Assembly (NCBI RefSeq): GCF_905220415.1
Contig: NC_059553.1
Coordinates: 1,884,501-1,948,500, forward strand
Source: Colias croceus
Lineage: Eukaryota; Arthropoda; Insecta; Lepidoptera; Pieridae
Direction of reading: 5' to 3'
DNA length: 64,000 nt
Under the pieces are notes generated by a model, which was given only the letters and a program-made list of their open reading frames with translations, did no database searches and had not been told where the DNA came from. Of this stretch, positions 23,555 to 34,890 are shown piece by piece. Position 1 is the first letter of the stretch; every line of letters begins with the position of its first letter. The translations under genes were made by a program, and so were the position numbers.

Positions 23555-23733
23555 AAAAAAAGACGTGTGGCACTCGGGGACTGCCATGCCGCGGTAAAGC
23601 TATTGCATAGCATGCCTTCAAGCCACACCTCCGCCCGTCGGAGTGGGGAGCGTGAGGTTTTTTCGTTACGGAATTTCTCGATTCGGTCCCCGCGCTCAAG
23701 GCCCGCGATAGAAGCTATGCAATAGCTTAAAAA
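23555..23733 (-). repeat. GC-rich structured repeat, copy 2
   Basis: Read on the minus strand: TTTTTAAGCTATTGCATAGC to CACACGTC plus seven T. The first 118 bp match copy 1 (13082-13258) essentially without change. The differences are near GGCATGCTATGCAATAGC and a CATG insertion before GGCAGTCCCCGAGTGCC. Confidence 0.7.
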
Positions 23734-24144
23734 GTGTGTATCATATTATCATAGTTAACACCTAAGAACGTATACCAATCTAATACTTGTGAAGAATAAA
23801 TTATTAAAAGGCTAACTTTTATTAAAGTAGTGGCACTAGAGACCCTCAGAGAATATAGAATTATGTCCACTAGGACTTATAAAAATGTCCGTTTGAAGGA
23901 ATATGAGTGTCAGCACATAATAAATAAGATACACTTTCCAATGGCAGTATAATATATAAGTATTTCTGCAAAAAGCCTAGACGTATCTGTCAAGATTGGG
24001 ATCAAATAAAATGTAGAAGGAATGTCAAAAATGTTGTGATGGTAAAATATTAAACGTAACAGGGCAAATTTTGTACATTGAAGATATTTTATATAAAAAT
24101 GTTTTGTAGTATTTTCTAGGGTTTGATTTTACGCGAGTATTATA

Positions 24145-24383
24145 CATTTAGAAATTAAAGACTTTTTAACGGATTTTAAACGCGATTTATTAACACGAAG
24201 GTGATGAAGTTGTAGATACTCTGTAGTTTTCATGGCATAAGTATTTGTGGTGGCAATAGCGTGATGTATAAGTAGTTGTCTCCCCGTGACCACGCTCGCT
24301 GTAAAGTGTTCGAAACGTCGGGAAAATAATAGAATGAATAAATCGCGTTTAAAATCCGTTAAAAAGTCTTTAATTTCTAAATG
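24145..24383. mobile_element. MITE with perfect 47-bp terminal inverted repeats
   Basis: CATTTAGAAATTAAAGACTT through CGCGATTTATT (24145-24191) is matched exactly in reverse at 24337-24383. The interior holds the 85-bp block shared with 23446-23530 and then CCGTGACCACGCTCGCTG and GAAACGTCGGG. Related GAAACATCGGG sequence is at 40528-40575. A 16-bp direct repeat AATGTTTTGTAGTATT occurs at 24099-24114 and 24380-24395. Confidence 0.75.
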
Positions 24384-24503
24384 TTTTGTAGTATTCATAT
24401 CACATTGTATGTATCTCAACTTACAGCTTATGACAATATTAATTATTAATTTTTATTAATAATGTTAAAAATAACCCGTCACCAATCCTTGATCAATGTA
24501 CAA

Positions 24504-25726
24504 TAGATAGGGAGGCGAAGAGGGGAATTTTCTGTAATACTCGAGCGTGGCAGTTTAAGATATGAGAGATACCTTAGACCTAATAGAACAACCTTGTTAA
24601 CTATTTAGCTCTATATGTAGTGACGCGCGCCTAGGATAGACGCTCAGATTAGTAAAAAAAAATCGATAGTCTGAAATACTCGAGCGCGTCAGATTAAGAT
24701 ATTGGGGGTTGATTTTAGTGTTTTAAGACTAAATTTAACTAATCTGACCATAAGTCCTTGACGCCGCCGAGTTATAGGGTCACGAACTTGTAAAAAAAAA
24801 AACGTTAATCCGGCATTCTCGAGCGCGATTGTTTTTATTTTTATTTTGAAGAATATAATCTAAAACTTACTAAAAATACAAAATCTGCCGGTTTCCGCAT
24901 GACCGGAAGTCTGGAGGAGCCATTTCGTCTTCCGGAAAACGCGTTGCAGCATAAATGTCGCGAACTTTACTTTTTCCAAAAAATAAACAAAAAAGGTAAT
25001 TTTATTTTACAAAAAAAGGGCTCTTTTCATTTTTTTCCAAATTTAAACCTTTTTTTACTTGAAGCATCATAAAAACTCAAACTCCCGGTTTTTTGAGTAT
25101 ATCTCGAAAACTGAGGGTGTTAAGAAAAATTGATATGAAAAAACGGTGATAAAAAAAAAGAAACCCACAAACCTTTTTCGGTCAGATTAAGAGAACCCAC
25201 CAACATTTTTGTCAGATTAAGAAAATATGCTTTCAGGATACCGAGATAAACCTCCCCTATGAAAATCTGACGCGCTCGAGTATTTCAGAAGGACTTTTTT
25301 TTTCTGCATTTTCAAAAATTCATCGTAACTTATCGTCATGCCGTAATCGTCAGTTTTTTTAAGGGGAGCTTCCTTGGGGCCTACTTAACACCCCTTCCGA
25401 AAATCTGACGCGCTCGAGTAAATTTTTTTTTTGTGCATTTTTGACGAATTTATATGCCTAGCCCCACCACGCAAATCGGCAGATTAGTATACCGTTGTTA
25501 TCAGAGGCACTTGGGGCATACGTAGTATGAATATCTGACGCGCTCGAGAATGCCCAAGTAACTGTTTTTTTTTTACATTTTTGAAAATCCGTACACGCCA
25601 AACCCACCGCTAAAATGGTTTTTACCATAGAAGCTTTTCTTTTCGAAATTATTTTCTCTTTCGATTTTGATAAGTCTCGACGACGCCGTTGAATTACGCC
25701 ATTTAGCTACCTCGCCTCCCTATCTA
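24504..25726. mobile_element. 1223-bp symmetrical element with inverted subterminal repeats
   Basis: TAGATAGGGAGGCGA (24504-24518) is mirrored by TCGCCTCCCTATCTA (25712-25726), and CAA flanks both sides (24501-24503, 25727-25729). Inside, ACTCGAGCGCGTCAGATT-like units sit at 24540, 24679 and 24818 in forward orientation and at 25275, 25413 and 25543 in reverse, spaced 130-139 bp. The un-inserted form of the target is present at 63155-63235. No coding region seen. Superfamily unknown; a 3-bp duplication would suit CMC/Chapaev3 or PIF-type elements. Confidence 0.7.
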
Positions 25727-25860
25727 CAAAGTTTGAAATTAAATCTGTCCGTTACACACAAACATACAGGTGAAGCTTATGAAAGCATCATAAACAAGGT
25801 CAATTTTAATGTACAAAATATTCAGGGTGTAATCGTTAAGTGTGCACAGGCGATTTTTCC
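25727..25860 (+). repeat. Dispersed repeat with TCTGTCCGTT...CAGGTGAAGCT
   Basis: CAAAGTTTGAAATTAAATCTG, GTCCGTTACACACAAACAT and ACAGGTGAAGCTTATGAAAG match the segment at 63155-63235. It probably belongs to a LINE 3' region and is the target into which the 1223-bp element jumped. Confidence 0.55.
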
Positions 25861-25970
25861 GTAACTATTACATATAACAAAAAACTTTAAACTGGTATCG
25901 AAAGTACTTAATCTAATGAGTAAAATGGCCATAGTAAATTTTTAAAAATAAAACGAGAAATATCAAAAAA
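25828..25970 (-). repeat. Right inverted arm of the composite block
   Basis: Reverse complement of the arm at 22436-22578: GGTGTAATCGTTAAGTGTGC, ACAGGCGATT, then ATGAGTAAAATGG and AATAAAACGAGAA. Confidence 0.65.
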
Positions 25971-26289
25971 ATTATCTTTAAACCCTCCCATCAAAGTTAT
26001 CAAAAGTTTTGATGCAAATGTAAACAACTGGAATGCAAGAAGGTAGAGTTGAAACGTTGCGACTTGGAGGAAAATTATAGTGAGCTTCGAATTAAAACTT
26101 ATTTCAACGTCACCTAGACATCTAGTACTACACGCTTCTTCTGCTTATTTCAGGTGTTTCAGATATACCGTTTTCACAACTTGATGATTTACACTTTTTG
26201 ATTCATTTTTTCAATACATTTATATAATAAATTAATTCATTTATATATTCAAACTCTATTGTTTATTAAAAGTATTTGAATATATCTTT

Positions 26290-26442
26290 ATTTTATAAAG
26301 CTGCAGAGTTTGTTTGAACGCGCTAATCTCAGGAACTACTGGTCCGATTTGAAAAATTCTATCGGTGTTAGATAGCCCATTTATCGAGGAAAACTATAAG
26401 CTATATATCATCTCGCGGGTGAAACCGCGGAGCGCAGCTAGT
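26290..26442 (+). repeat. Family B repeat, internally deleted
   Basis: It starts TTTTATAAAGCTGCAGAG and ends GGAGCGCAGCTAGT. The GACCAACAGGAGCGGAGC block found in full copies is missing. Confidence 0.75.
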
Positions 26443-26715
26443 CTTAAACAAAAATGAACACCAAATACGATACTGTATAAATTCACCGAGAGGTCACTCA
26501 AATATCTGATTGACTCTACAATTTGTTAGAATACATAGTTTTTGAAGGCGCGTTGAGACTTGAGAGTAAAATTTCAAGGAGTAAGGCGACAATTTTGAGA
26601 AGTTTCACTCCTGATACGTGTGCTCAGTACACTTGCTCCTTTTAACAAAAAACACTCAAATGCCTAATCAAAAATTAATCAAAATCTGTAAAAAGACACC
26701 TCTAGCAAATCTATA

Positions 26716-26907
26716 CTTAATATTATAAAGCTGACGAGTTTGTTTGTTTGAACGCGCTAATCTCAAGAAATACTGGTCTGATTTGAAAAATTATTTCGGT
26801 GTTTGTTAGCCCATTTATCGAGGAAGGCTGGGCTATACATAATATATCATCACACTAAGACCAACAGGAGCGGAGCAATGCAGGTGAAACCGCGGAGCGC
26901 AGCTAGT
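26716..26907 (+). repeat. Family B repeat, full length
   Basis: TTAATATTATAAAGCTGACG to CGCGGAGCGCAGCTAGT with all internal blocks, including AAGACCAACAGGAGCGGAGC. Confidence 0.8.
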
Positions 26908-26936
26908 AATTAATAATAATTTACAATATGAATCCA

Positions 26937-27146
26937 TACTAATAGGATTATAAATGCGAAAGTAACTCTGTCTGTCTGTTGCATGAAATTTGGTATAGAG
27001 GTATTTTGATACCCGATAAAGGACATAGGTAGGCCACTTTTTATCCCAGGAAATAGGATAAGTTTTATCCCGGAAATTCTACGGGAACGGTAACTATGCT
27101 GGTTTTTCTTTGAATGCGCGGGCGAAGCCGCGGGCGGAAACCTAGT
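26937..27146 (+). repeat. Family A repeat
   Basis: Begins at the ATACTAATAGGATTATAAAT junction and ends GGGCGAAGCCGCGGGCGG then CCTAGT. The middle TTACTCAATCACG block is deleted. Confidence 0.75.
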
Positions 27147-27497
27147 TCCAAATAAATGACACGAAACATTCCCCGTGTGGTTCACAACGGGCACGTGACG
27201 TCACCTGAATGTTTGATGCAATCAGACCGTATGAAGCGCTAAATGAATTTTAGAATGAGCATCACAGTCACGAGTCAATATTATCAATTCCCGCTTGAGT
27301 TCAAATGATACAGCGGCATTTTCAGTAATTCAAACGTGTTATTGCTTTGTAGTACTAGCTGTGTCGCGCGCTTTCACTTGCGGACAAAACCACTGACAAA
27401 AACTTATTAACTAGCTTTCCACCTGCGGCTTCACCCGCTGAGTCTTTCACTTAACAAATTATACATATATCAATATCTAGTATAGTACTATTCTCCC

Positions 27498-27706
27498 TCG
27501 AGGTTTCGCCCGCGTTTAAAGAAAACCCCGTAAGGTTCCCGTTCCCGTCAGATTTCCGGGATAAAATCTATAAGTACTTTGTGTTAATCCAAGTTACCTT
27601 CTATATGTGTGCTCAATTTCATTGTAATCGGTTCAGTAGTATTTGCGTGAAAGAGTAACAAACACACATACATCTACAAATACGTCCATCCTCACAAACT
27701 TTCGCA
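27498..27706 (-). repeat. Family A' repeat
   Basis: GAGGTTTCGCCCGCG, TTCCCGTCAGATTTCCGGG, the TAATCCAAGTTACCTTCTAT block, TTGCGTGAAAGAGTAACA and CCTCACAAACTTTCGCAT follow the A' order in reverse. A second CTAG-type end lies just upstream at 27411-27440. Confidence 0.75.
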
Positions 27707-27715
27707 TCACTACAT

Positions 27716-27896
27716 AGTATAAAACAAAGTCGCTTTCTCTGTCCCTATGTCCCTTTGTATGCTGAAATCTTTAAAACTACGCAACGGATTTTGATGCGGT
27801 TTTTTTAATAGATAGAGTGATTCAAGAGGAAGGTTTTAGTATATAATTTATTAGGTTTTAGACAAAGCGGGCGAAGCCGCGGGCGGTAAGCTAGTT
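27716..27896 (+). repeat. Family C repeat
   Basis: ATAAAACAAAGTCGCTTTCT to GAAGCCGCGGGCGG and TAAGCTAGT, complete and directly next to the A' copy. Confidence 0.8.
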
Positions 27897-27899
27897 TAT

Positions 27900-28850
27900 A
27901 ATATTAGTAAGATAGGATAAGTAGGTTAGGATACTAGGAGGATATTCCACATTGTTAATATGAGAGAAAAAGCTATTCTATAGCAATTTATTCAAATTGT
28001 TTATTAAGCATTCACGTAAAACAAACATCTGTATAATTATAATGTCATTTCACGCGTCACTCGTTCCATTATTTTGTACGAAAAGCGACTCCATTGTATT
28101 TTTGTTCTGTATTGGTCCCATTGTTTATTTAATAACAATATCAAATGTAGGACGTCTTGTTTGCTCGTCGACCTTGAAATGGGGAAATATTTTGTATTGT
28201 TTTAATTGTGGCGAAGTATTTTTTTCGGAAAGGCTGCCTAAATTGAGTAGAGGTGGAATAAAAATACACGGAATTTCTCCCGAAAATCGATTTCAAATAA
28301 TAAATGTGAGGGCGCTATTTTATTACTATGTTTATTTTTTTTCTTATTTAAACATATTAAACTTATTTCATAAATATGAAAGTATTGAAAATTATCATTG
28401 TTTCCAGTTTTTATCTTTGGTTGTTTTATTTAGATATTTTAAATGTTTCACGGTACATTCCCTTTACCTTAAAACTCATATTTCTATCCATTTGATGTAA
28501 ATAATAAATAGAAGAGATAAGAAGAATTAGTGTGGCGTTAGTAACACAAGTTGAATATTATGTCAGTGTCTCACCTAGACCTTAGGTACTAACTATTTTC
28601 CTATATACCAATTACCAGTGACTGTACCAAAACACATTTCTCATACAGAAATTCGTTAAAACCCTAACGAATACCGAAAAGCAGCGAGTGAACGTTTGTA
28701 AAAATGTAAATTTTATTGCCCGTAGCTGGCCGTCGGTATAAATATTTGAACTAAGCCCGGCTGTGCTGTAGCATGCGCTTCGCACTATAGCACCGTGTGT
28801 GACACCGAAATAGAACATGTAAATATTGTTAAATTATATATTTTATTAGA
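27900..28850. other. Stretch without supportable genes
   Basis: An open frame of 167 codons (27997-28500, plus) is AT-rich and hydrophobic and matches nothing I know. A TATAAATA at 28738 lies in a slightly GC-richer patch but no transcript can be supported. Confidence 0.45.
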
Positions 28851-28853
28851 TTA

Positions 28854-29030
28854 CTAGGTTACCGCCCGCTGCTTCGCCCGCTTTCTCTAAAACGATTTGA
28901 GATTTAAACTATCCTATCTCACAAGTTGGATCGAACTCCACATGGTGTGCGAATTTTATCATAATCGGTTAAGTGGTTTAGGAGTCCATTGAGGACAAAC
29001 ATTGTGACACGAGATTTATATAATATTAAG
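28854..29030 (-). repeat. CTAG-type repeat, diverged family
   Basis: ACTAGGTTACCGCCCGCTGC at one end, then ATAATCGGTTAAGTGGTTTA and GAGATTTATATAATATTA at the other. Same architecture as families A-C with a different core. Confidence 0.65.
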
Positions 29031-30344
29031 ATAATAACAATTTAAGTTTGGTAAACGGACAATCGCGGACTTTGAAACACTGCTTGACTGAATAATTATA
29101 CATACATATTTTATTCATTAAAATAACTATCGAGTAATTTTTGTAATCATTAATTGTTAAACCAAAACATGCAAAATGACACATATTTTTATGTAATAAA
29201 TTGAAGCTTTATAAGTAAATGGATGAATTTGAATTCGAGATTTCTGTACACAATTTTTAATATCTTAAATTATCGCATTAGTGTTGACTGTTGAGTGTTT
29301 TTCTATTTATTTCTTTATAATATTCTGTGTTTTGTCATTATTTATGTTACTTTTAGTGTGTGTTATTGTTCGTGAATAAATCATTTTCTATGTCTACTCA
29401 ATTCTACAGCAAACCGTCTGCGTATAACAACGGAATGTTCATCTTTACATCAACGGTGTGACAGCCGGCCAAGCGAAGCATGTGCATTTATATCACTGTC
29501 CATGAAACGTGCCTCCTTATGCGTCGTTAATCTTGTTTATTATACTATTTATTATCTCCGAACAGCTCCCGGACGCATCCTGGCCAAGAAATTAAACTTC
29601 AAAGTGCAATTGTATGGAAACCGGACTTTTAAGTTGTAAAGAGAAAACTATTGAGTCGGTTGGTTTCTTTCGTTAATTGAAAGCTACTTCAGAGGACCGT
29701 TAATGATTTGTATGAATAAATTTATTTAGCATAATCAATTAATTAGTGTAATTAAAGAAAGAAATGTTTTGTTGATTGTAAGAATAAATAAATCATTTGA
29801 ATAAATTGATTTCTATGTTTTATTTTTCTGGATATACCTATGATTTGACAATTTCTATGCACATAAAATAAATTGTAAATGTGCCGTTAATTAAATTCTA
29901 TACAGGGAATGTAAGTATAAATTGTATATAGGACGTTCAATAGAAGTTATTTCGAATATAACTTGCACTATTAGTAAAATCATTAACTAGTTTTGCTACA
30001 CTTTACCTGCACAAAAGCAATAATTAACCAAAAAGTTATTACCCACATAAATCTTTATTCCTTTGTTTTATATCATTTCACAAAATTTGAATTACTAGCA
30101 TGTGTTTCAAAAAAATTTTATAAAGTTTAATCACGCTAACCGATAAAAGAGTGTACGTAAACGATAAATAGAGCTACAATTCGAAAAATATGACAGGATT
30201 TGGAAATTTGGAAGAAGGTAAACATAAATTCTTAGCATAAATCCATACACAGGGTTAATATAATACAAATGACAGCATGATATAAATATACTCAGACACG
30301 TTAGAAGCGATATTGCAGAAAAAAGTATGCACAAAACAACATCA
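29031..30344. other. Stretch without recognisable genes
   Basis: AT-rich. No gene, RNA or complete repeat seen. Confidence 0.5.
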
Positions 30345-30440
30345 TCATCACTAGCCTTTATTTTTCCCAACGACGTAGGTTAGTTACAACGTCGCGTCGT
30401 TGATTTGTCCACTGCTGGACGAAGGTCTCTCTTAGTGCCT
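30345..30440 (-). mobile_element. LINE 3' end fragment with (GAT)n tail
   Basis: On the minus strand: CTTCGTCCAGCAGTGGAC, TTGGGAAAAATAAAGGCTAG, then GATGATGATG. This is a conserved LINE tail with a poly(A) signal-like AATAAA and a trinucleotide tail. Confidence 0.5.
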
Positions 30441-31048
30441 GCTACAAAACAACATTGAGCCTAAATTAATCAATTTGTTAGCAATACAGACAATAATACA
30501 CATACCAACACTATCACCTATTCCACGTATACTCCAATTCTCTCCACTATCGCAGCTATCGTTATTTCAACGGCTAAATACACCGGTATCATGTTACCAA
30601 TTTACGGAATGTAATCGTACCTGCATAAAATTAATTGCAACTACAAGCATGTATCGCGTATAATTTGGATTCAGTCTCCTGTACGATTTTAATTGCTTTT
30701 AATTCCTCTTACAAATATTTTAGTGCTTCAACGACGTGTTAAATAATTGCCCGTACACGACAAACACCCTTAATCTCGTGTATTTAAGAGCTATATTAGC
30801 CAACCGAACCTCATACGTTGTAGTTCGGTAGGGAGCTTAAATTTTCAGTATAGTTAAAGCGTTCTTTGTAATGTTTTATAGTTACTTCTATTCAGTTTTT
30901 TTGGCGTAACGAGTATGTCTGGGGTTGGTTTCAATTACTATTCAAGTGCTTTAGAGAATTGCCACTTATTTTTAGATGTGCTACATTTTGGGGCAAGAAT
31001 AAATGTACTTTTGCATTATGTTTTAAGTTCAGGATCGGTGTTAGCAAA
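30441..31048. other. Stretch without recognisable genes
   Basis: AT-rich, nothing supportable. Confidence 0.45.
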
Positions 31049-31051
31049 TTA

Positions 31052-31093
31052 TTTTTTTTACACCTTTCCTCTTTAGGAAAGGTGTAAAAAAAA
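31052..31093. repeat. Perfect 19-bp hairpin
   Basis: TTTTTTTTACACCTTTCCT (31052-31070), a 4-base loop CTTT, then AGGAAAGGTGTAAAAAAAA (31075-31093). No mismatch in the stem. Confidence 0.85.
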
Positions 31094-32105
31094 TGTCAAC
31101 TTTATGTAAATTTGTTAATAGTGAGCGTAAGTATTTTTTGGTATAATTTTCTCTTCTTACTTCCGACCGATTGGTTTGCTATCTAGGAAATTTCGTCTGG
31201 GTGAACCGATTTCGAAGAACCTTTTTATTTGTACCATACCATATAAGGGCGGAAGAGCTATTTTCGAGATTTTCTTAAAAATACATATTGTTAGCCTCAA
31301 ACCGAAATCGAACCCTGGACAGAAAATGTACCCAGGCTAAAAATATAATGTAATTTTGATAAAGGCACCCAAAATTAAATCGCATCGACTATATTCATAG
31401 CGTTCGATAATGAGCGGTGAAAATAGGTCACATAATTATGAAAACGCGCTAAATACCTGCACCTACACTAAGTATAGCCCAAATTAATGAATTTTAAAAC
31501 AAAATAGTCTCCTTATTTATTGAGAGAAATGGCTAAAGATTCGTATAACGATTTGTGATTAACTCAAGAAGTTTAAGGTATTTTCACCCGATCTAATAAT
31601 AATGGAACTTAGACATCATGTTAACATTACTGTTTCTTCTTTAATTGTAACCATAGTGAAAGTTTATTGATATAAATTAAAGATTCTTCAGAAATATCGT
31701 TAAGGCTCTTTTGCAACTATTGCTTTGCGACGCTCACTCTGTGTGAACCCGGCTTATGGAGTACGCCAAAAAAGAATACTAAGTAACATATTATACGCAT
31801 AAGTTAGTGTGAAAATTGGAACCCATTAGAATCCTCACTATTCACACCTTATCTTTGAGCTTATTAAACATGCCAAACACTAATCCAACGAAGGCATCTT
31901 AACGAACGAGTCAATATTAGGTATGTACTCACGTATCACGCCTCAGGAGATTCGAAATTCCGAAACATCATGTATCTTCAAATGAAAAACAAGCATTAAT
32001 AATTATTTACCCTGGGAACGGGAGCGATCTGATATTTAATTCATACACATAATTTATTTAGTGGCGATGTCCAACAGCTGGACAGCACGGCTAATATAAT
32101 TTATG
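31094..32105. other. Stretch without recognisable genes
   Basis: AT-rich; no gene or repeat I can name. Confidence 0.45.
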
Positions 32106-32374
32106 GATGGAATTATGTAACCTGCTTTTTTAAGGTTCCGTACCCTAAGCGTAAAACGGGACACTATTACTGAGACTTTGTCGTCTGTCTGTCTGCCTGT
32201 CTCCAGGCTGTATCTCATAAACCGTGATAGCTAGAAAGTTGAAATTTTCACAAATAATGTATTTCCGTTGCCGCTATAACAACAAATACTAAGAATAAAA
32301 AAAAGTATAATATTAAGGGGTCCCCATAGTACGGAACGCTTTGTGCGCGAGTCCGACTCGCACTTGGCCGGTTT
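32106..32374 (+). repeat. Dispersed repeat ending CTTGGCCGGTTTTT
   Basis: AAGGTTCCGTACCCTAAGCG, TCTCATAAACCGTGATAGCT, TTCCGTTGCCGCTATAACAA and GAGTCCGACTCGCACTTGGC form an ordered block that is widespread in Lepidoptera. The element class is not certain. Confidence 0.55.
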
Positions 32375-32505
32375 TTATCTGTTCTTTATCAGGTATGGTA
32401 GGTCAAGGATCGCTGGGTTTGGTTGGAAAGTTATTGTCGGTCGTGCCTCTGGTACGAATTGGGTAGGAATAATTGGCGAGAATTAAACCGTTTTTATTCA
32501 ATATT

Positions 32506-32599
32506 ATATTATAAAGCTGAAGAGTTTGTTTGTTTTTTTAAACGCGCTAACCTCAGGAACTACTGGTCTGATTTGAAAAAGGGTGAAACTGCAGCTAGT
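32506..32599 (+). repeat. Family B repeat, internally deleted
   Basis: ATTATAAAGCTGAAGAG, GCGCTAACCTCAGGAAC, then directly GGGTGAAACTGCAGCTAGT. Confidence 0.7.
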
Positions 32600-32905
32600 A
32601 TAATATATCCAGTGAAATGAAATAAACTAAAACGAAGTCTAACACGATGATTATAACACTTTACGCAACTTTTCTTCTCTTTTTCTTTTGAGTAGAATAT
32701 TTTATGCAAGAGCGTGTGTGGAAGAGTCCTTTTAGCATATGGATATAAGCCTAGAAAGGATATCACTTACCTATTAGTTTTAAAGACTTGATATATTATT
32801 ATTACAGCATACACTTTTTATTAAATGTATTTTGATTTTCCTCAAATGAGCTTTTAACAAAAGCGCTCTAACACTCAGTTGTTTACATCAAAATATGTAC
32901 ATCTT

Positions 32906-33060
32906 TTTTTTTCTTCTTGCATAGATACCTACGGCCTCCGGGGAAGGGGCCGTGGGTTATGTCGGATTCCTATCGACCAAAACCCCACTGTGTTCCGTCA
33001 AGCCGCATCAACGACGGGGCCACGGGTATGGTAGAATTCGTCCGTGAAAAATATGTACCT
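32906..33060 (-). mobile_element. R1-like LINE 3' untranslated fragment with poly(A)
   Basis: On the minus strand it contains CACAGTGGGGTTTTGGTCGA and a CCGACATAACCCACGGCC block, then ends in a run of A (T run at 32905-32913). The layout resembles the 3' part of the R1-like insertion at 11878-12100. Confidence 0.5.
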
Positions 33061-33352
33061 ACATCTGCTCAAACGATTGTTCGTTTTAAAGACTTATCAC
33101 AAATATTTGAAGCATGCACCACACAAAGCATAATTGCAAAATGCTTGGTTAAATTTAAATGAGAGTTTGGAACTTTGTAAGCTTTGTATTGTTATAGAAG
33201 TAAAGTTGTACGTGGAATGTAATAATTTAACGTGTTCAGTGTTTTGTATTAATACGAGCTTCAATATTCAATAACTGTACAGATAAGGTAGATGTTCAAC
33301 TGAAATTTTAAATAGTACCTAATGTATTAGACCCTATTTAATGTTAGACCTG

Positions 33353-33572
33353 ACCGCCTCCTTGGTACAGTGGTTGACGCGTGAGCGTACAGCCGAGGGG
33401 TCCTGGGTTCGATTCCCGGTGGAGACGAAGAAAAAAAATGTCTCGGTCTGGCAGGACACAGAAGGCTGATCACCTACTTGTCCCTAAAGAAAATCGATCA
33501 GTGAAACAGATGTATGCATAATCCATCTGCCCCTTACCCCACTAGGGGACATGGGACTTCACTTTTTAATGT
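33353..33572 (+). mobile_element. tRNA-derived SINE, copy 1
   Basis: A pol III A box TGGTACAGTGG (33363-33373) and B box GGTTCGATTCC (33406-33416) are spaced as in a tRNA. A body with TCGGTCTGGCAGGACACAG and AAATCGATCAGTGAAACAG follows, ending ACATGGGACTTCACTTTTT. Copies at 36726 and 63689 have the same order. Confidence 0.85.
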
Positions 33573-34408
33573 ATGAGGCCAAATTCTATGAAATCGTTGT
33601 GGTTGCGCTCTCAAAGGGGAATTTCAAGGTCTTAAAAGTTTAAAATATGTTTATGTAATATAGAATGCCGTATGGGTTTTTTCGCATGTATTTTTATATA
33701 GGTACCTATCTCATCTTATCTATACGTCTCTACATTTTGCGACGCTACACGTTTGATTAAAAAAATATATTGTCCCTAAAGAAGTTACGTAAAATGAACA
33801 CAGAAATAACAAAAACGTATGTTTTACATACAAAAATTCAAGCGTTCTTTTTTACATATTATAATTTTAAACTAAGATTTTAAATTTTTAAAAATATGTT
33901 TGCATATTCAAGGCGTAATCTTAAAAATAATAGACAACATGGCAACATTTTAACAACAATAACCCGAAAATCCGTACCCCGGCCCGAAAGGCCACACAAC
34001 TTTAGTTGAAATTATATTTTAGATGTTCACCACAACGCGCTTTTGTTGCAGCCAAAATTACTGCGGCTAAACCACAGTCTCTTTACAGCGCTAGCCTATC
34101 TCAATTAATGGGAATGTAAAATTTAACTAACCACGATGTTTGAGAATGGCTTAATAATTTTGTCGAAAATATCTAAATATTATGCACGTTGCATACCGAA
34201 TTAGAATGTTAATTAAAATGTTGTTTGTGGCTTTTAAGGCAATACAGATGGTGTTGTATGTATTATATTTTATGACCTGCATAGGTAGCAGACAAGGGGA
34301 AGTATGTAAAAATTGACAAACTGCACATGTTAATATATGTATTACACTGGATATTTTAATAAAATATATTTTCGTTTATAATACAATAATATTAAAAATG
34401 AAAATATA
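33573..34408. other. Stretch without recognisable genes
   Basis: AT-rich, nothing supportable. Confidence 0.45.
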
Positions 34409-34890
34409 TTTTAGAACTAGCTTCCGCCCGCGACTCCGTCCGCGCGGATGTCGGTCTTCGCGTGGATGGTTATTTCTCCATTTTGAGTACCTCTGTCAAT
34501 AACATCTTATAAATATCTATTGGACCCAATTCCCAAATACGGCTAGGCCTATAATAATACGCAACGTGTGTTCGCGGTTCTACGGAACAACGTCTATGGA
34601 TAAAACGGAAAAATTAAGATTAATTTTTTTCTACGTATTTTTCCAGGATAAAAAGTATCCTATTTTACGCCCAGGATAATAAGGTATAATTATACCAAGT
34701 TTCATCGAAATCGAACCTCTAGTTTTCACGTGATGCCTTCACATACAGACAGACAGACAGACAGACAGACAAAAATTTTTTTAATCACATATTTGGGTTT
34801 GGTATCGATCCAGTAACACCCCCTGCTATTAATTTTTTCAATATTTTCAATGTACAGAATTGACCCTTCTACAGATTTATTATATGTATA
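34409..34890 (-). repeat. CTAG-ended repeat with (ACAG)n
   Basis: ACTAGCTTCCGCCCGCGACTC at one end, AAAAAGTATCCTATTTTACG and AGTTTCATCGAAATCGAACC inside, an ACAG tract (34745-34773), then TTGGTATCGATCCAGTAAC and TTTATTATATGTATAG at the other end. Confidence 0.6.

Noticed and set aside
27997..28500. Plus frame of 167 codons
   Set aside because: Very AT-rich and Phe/Ile/Tyr-biased, no motif, no homology recognised. A frame of this length is expected by chance in 64 kb of such composition.
33353..33425. A possible tRNA gene (A and B boxes)
   Set aside because: Acceptor and anticodon stems do not pair, and the same sequence with a long extra body occurs three times; it is a SINE.
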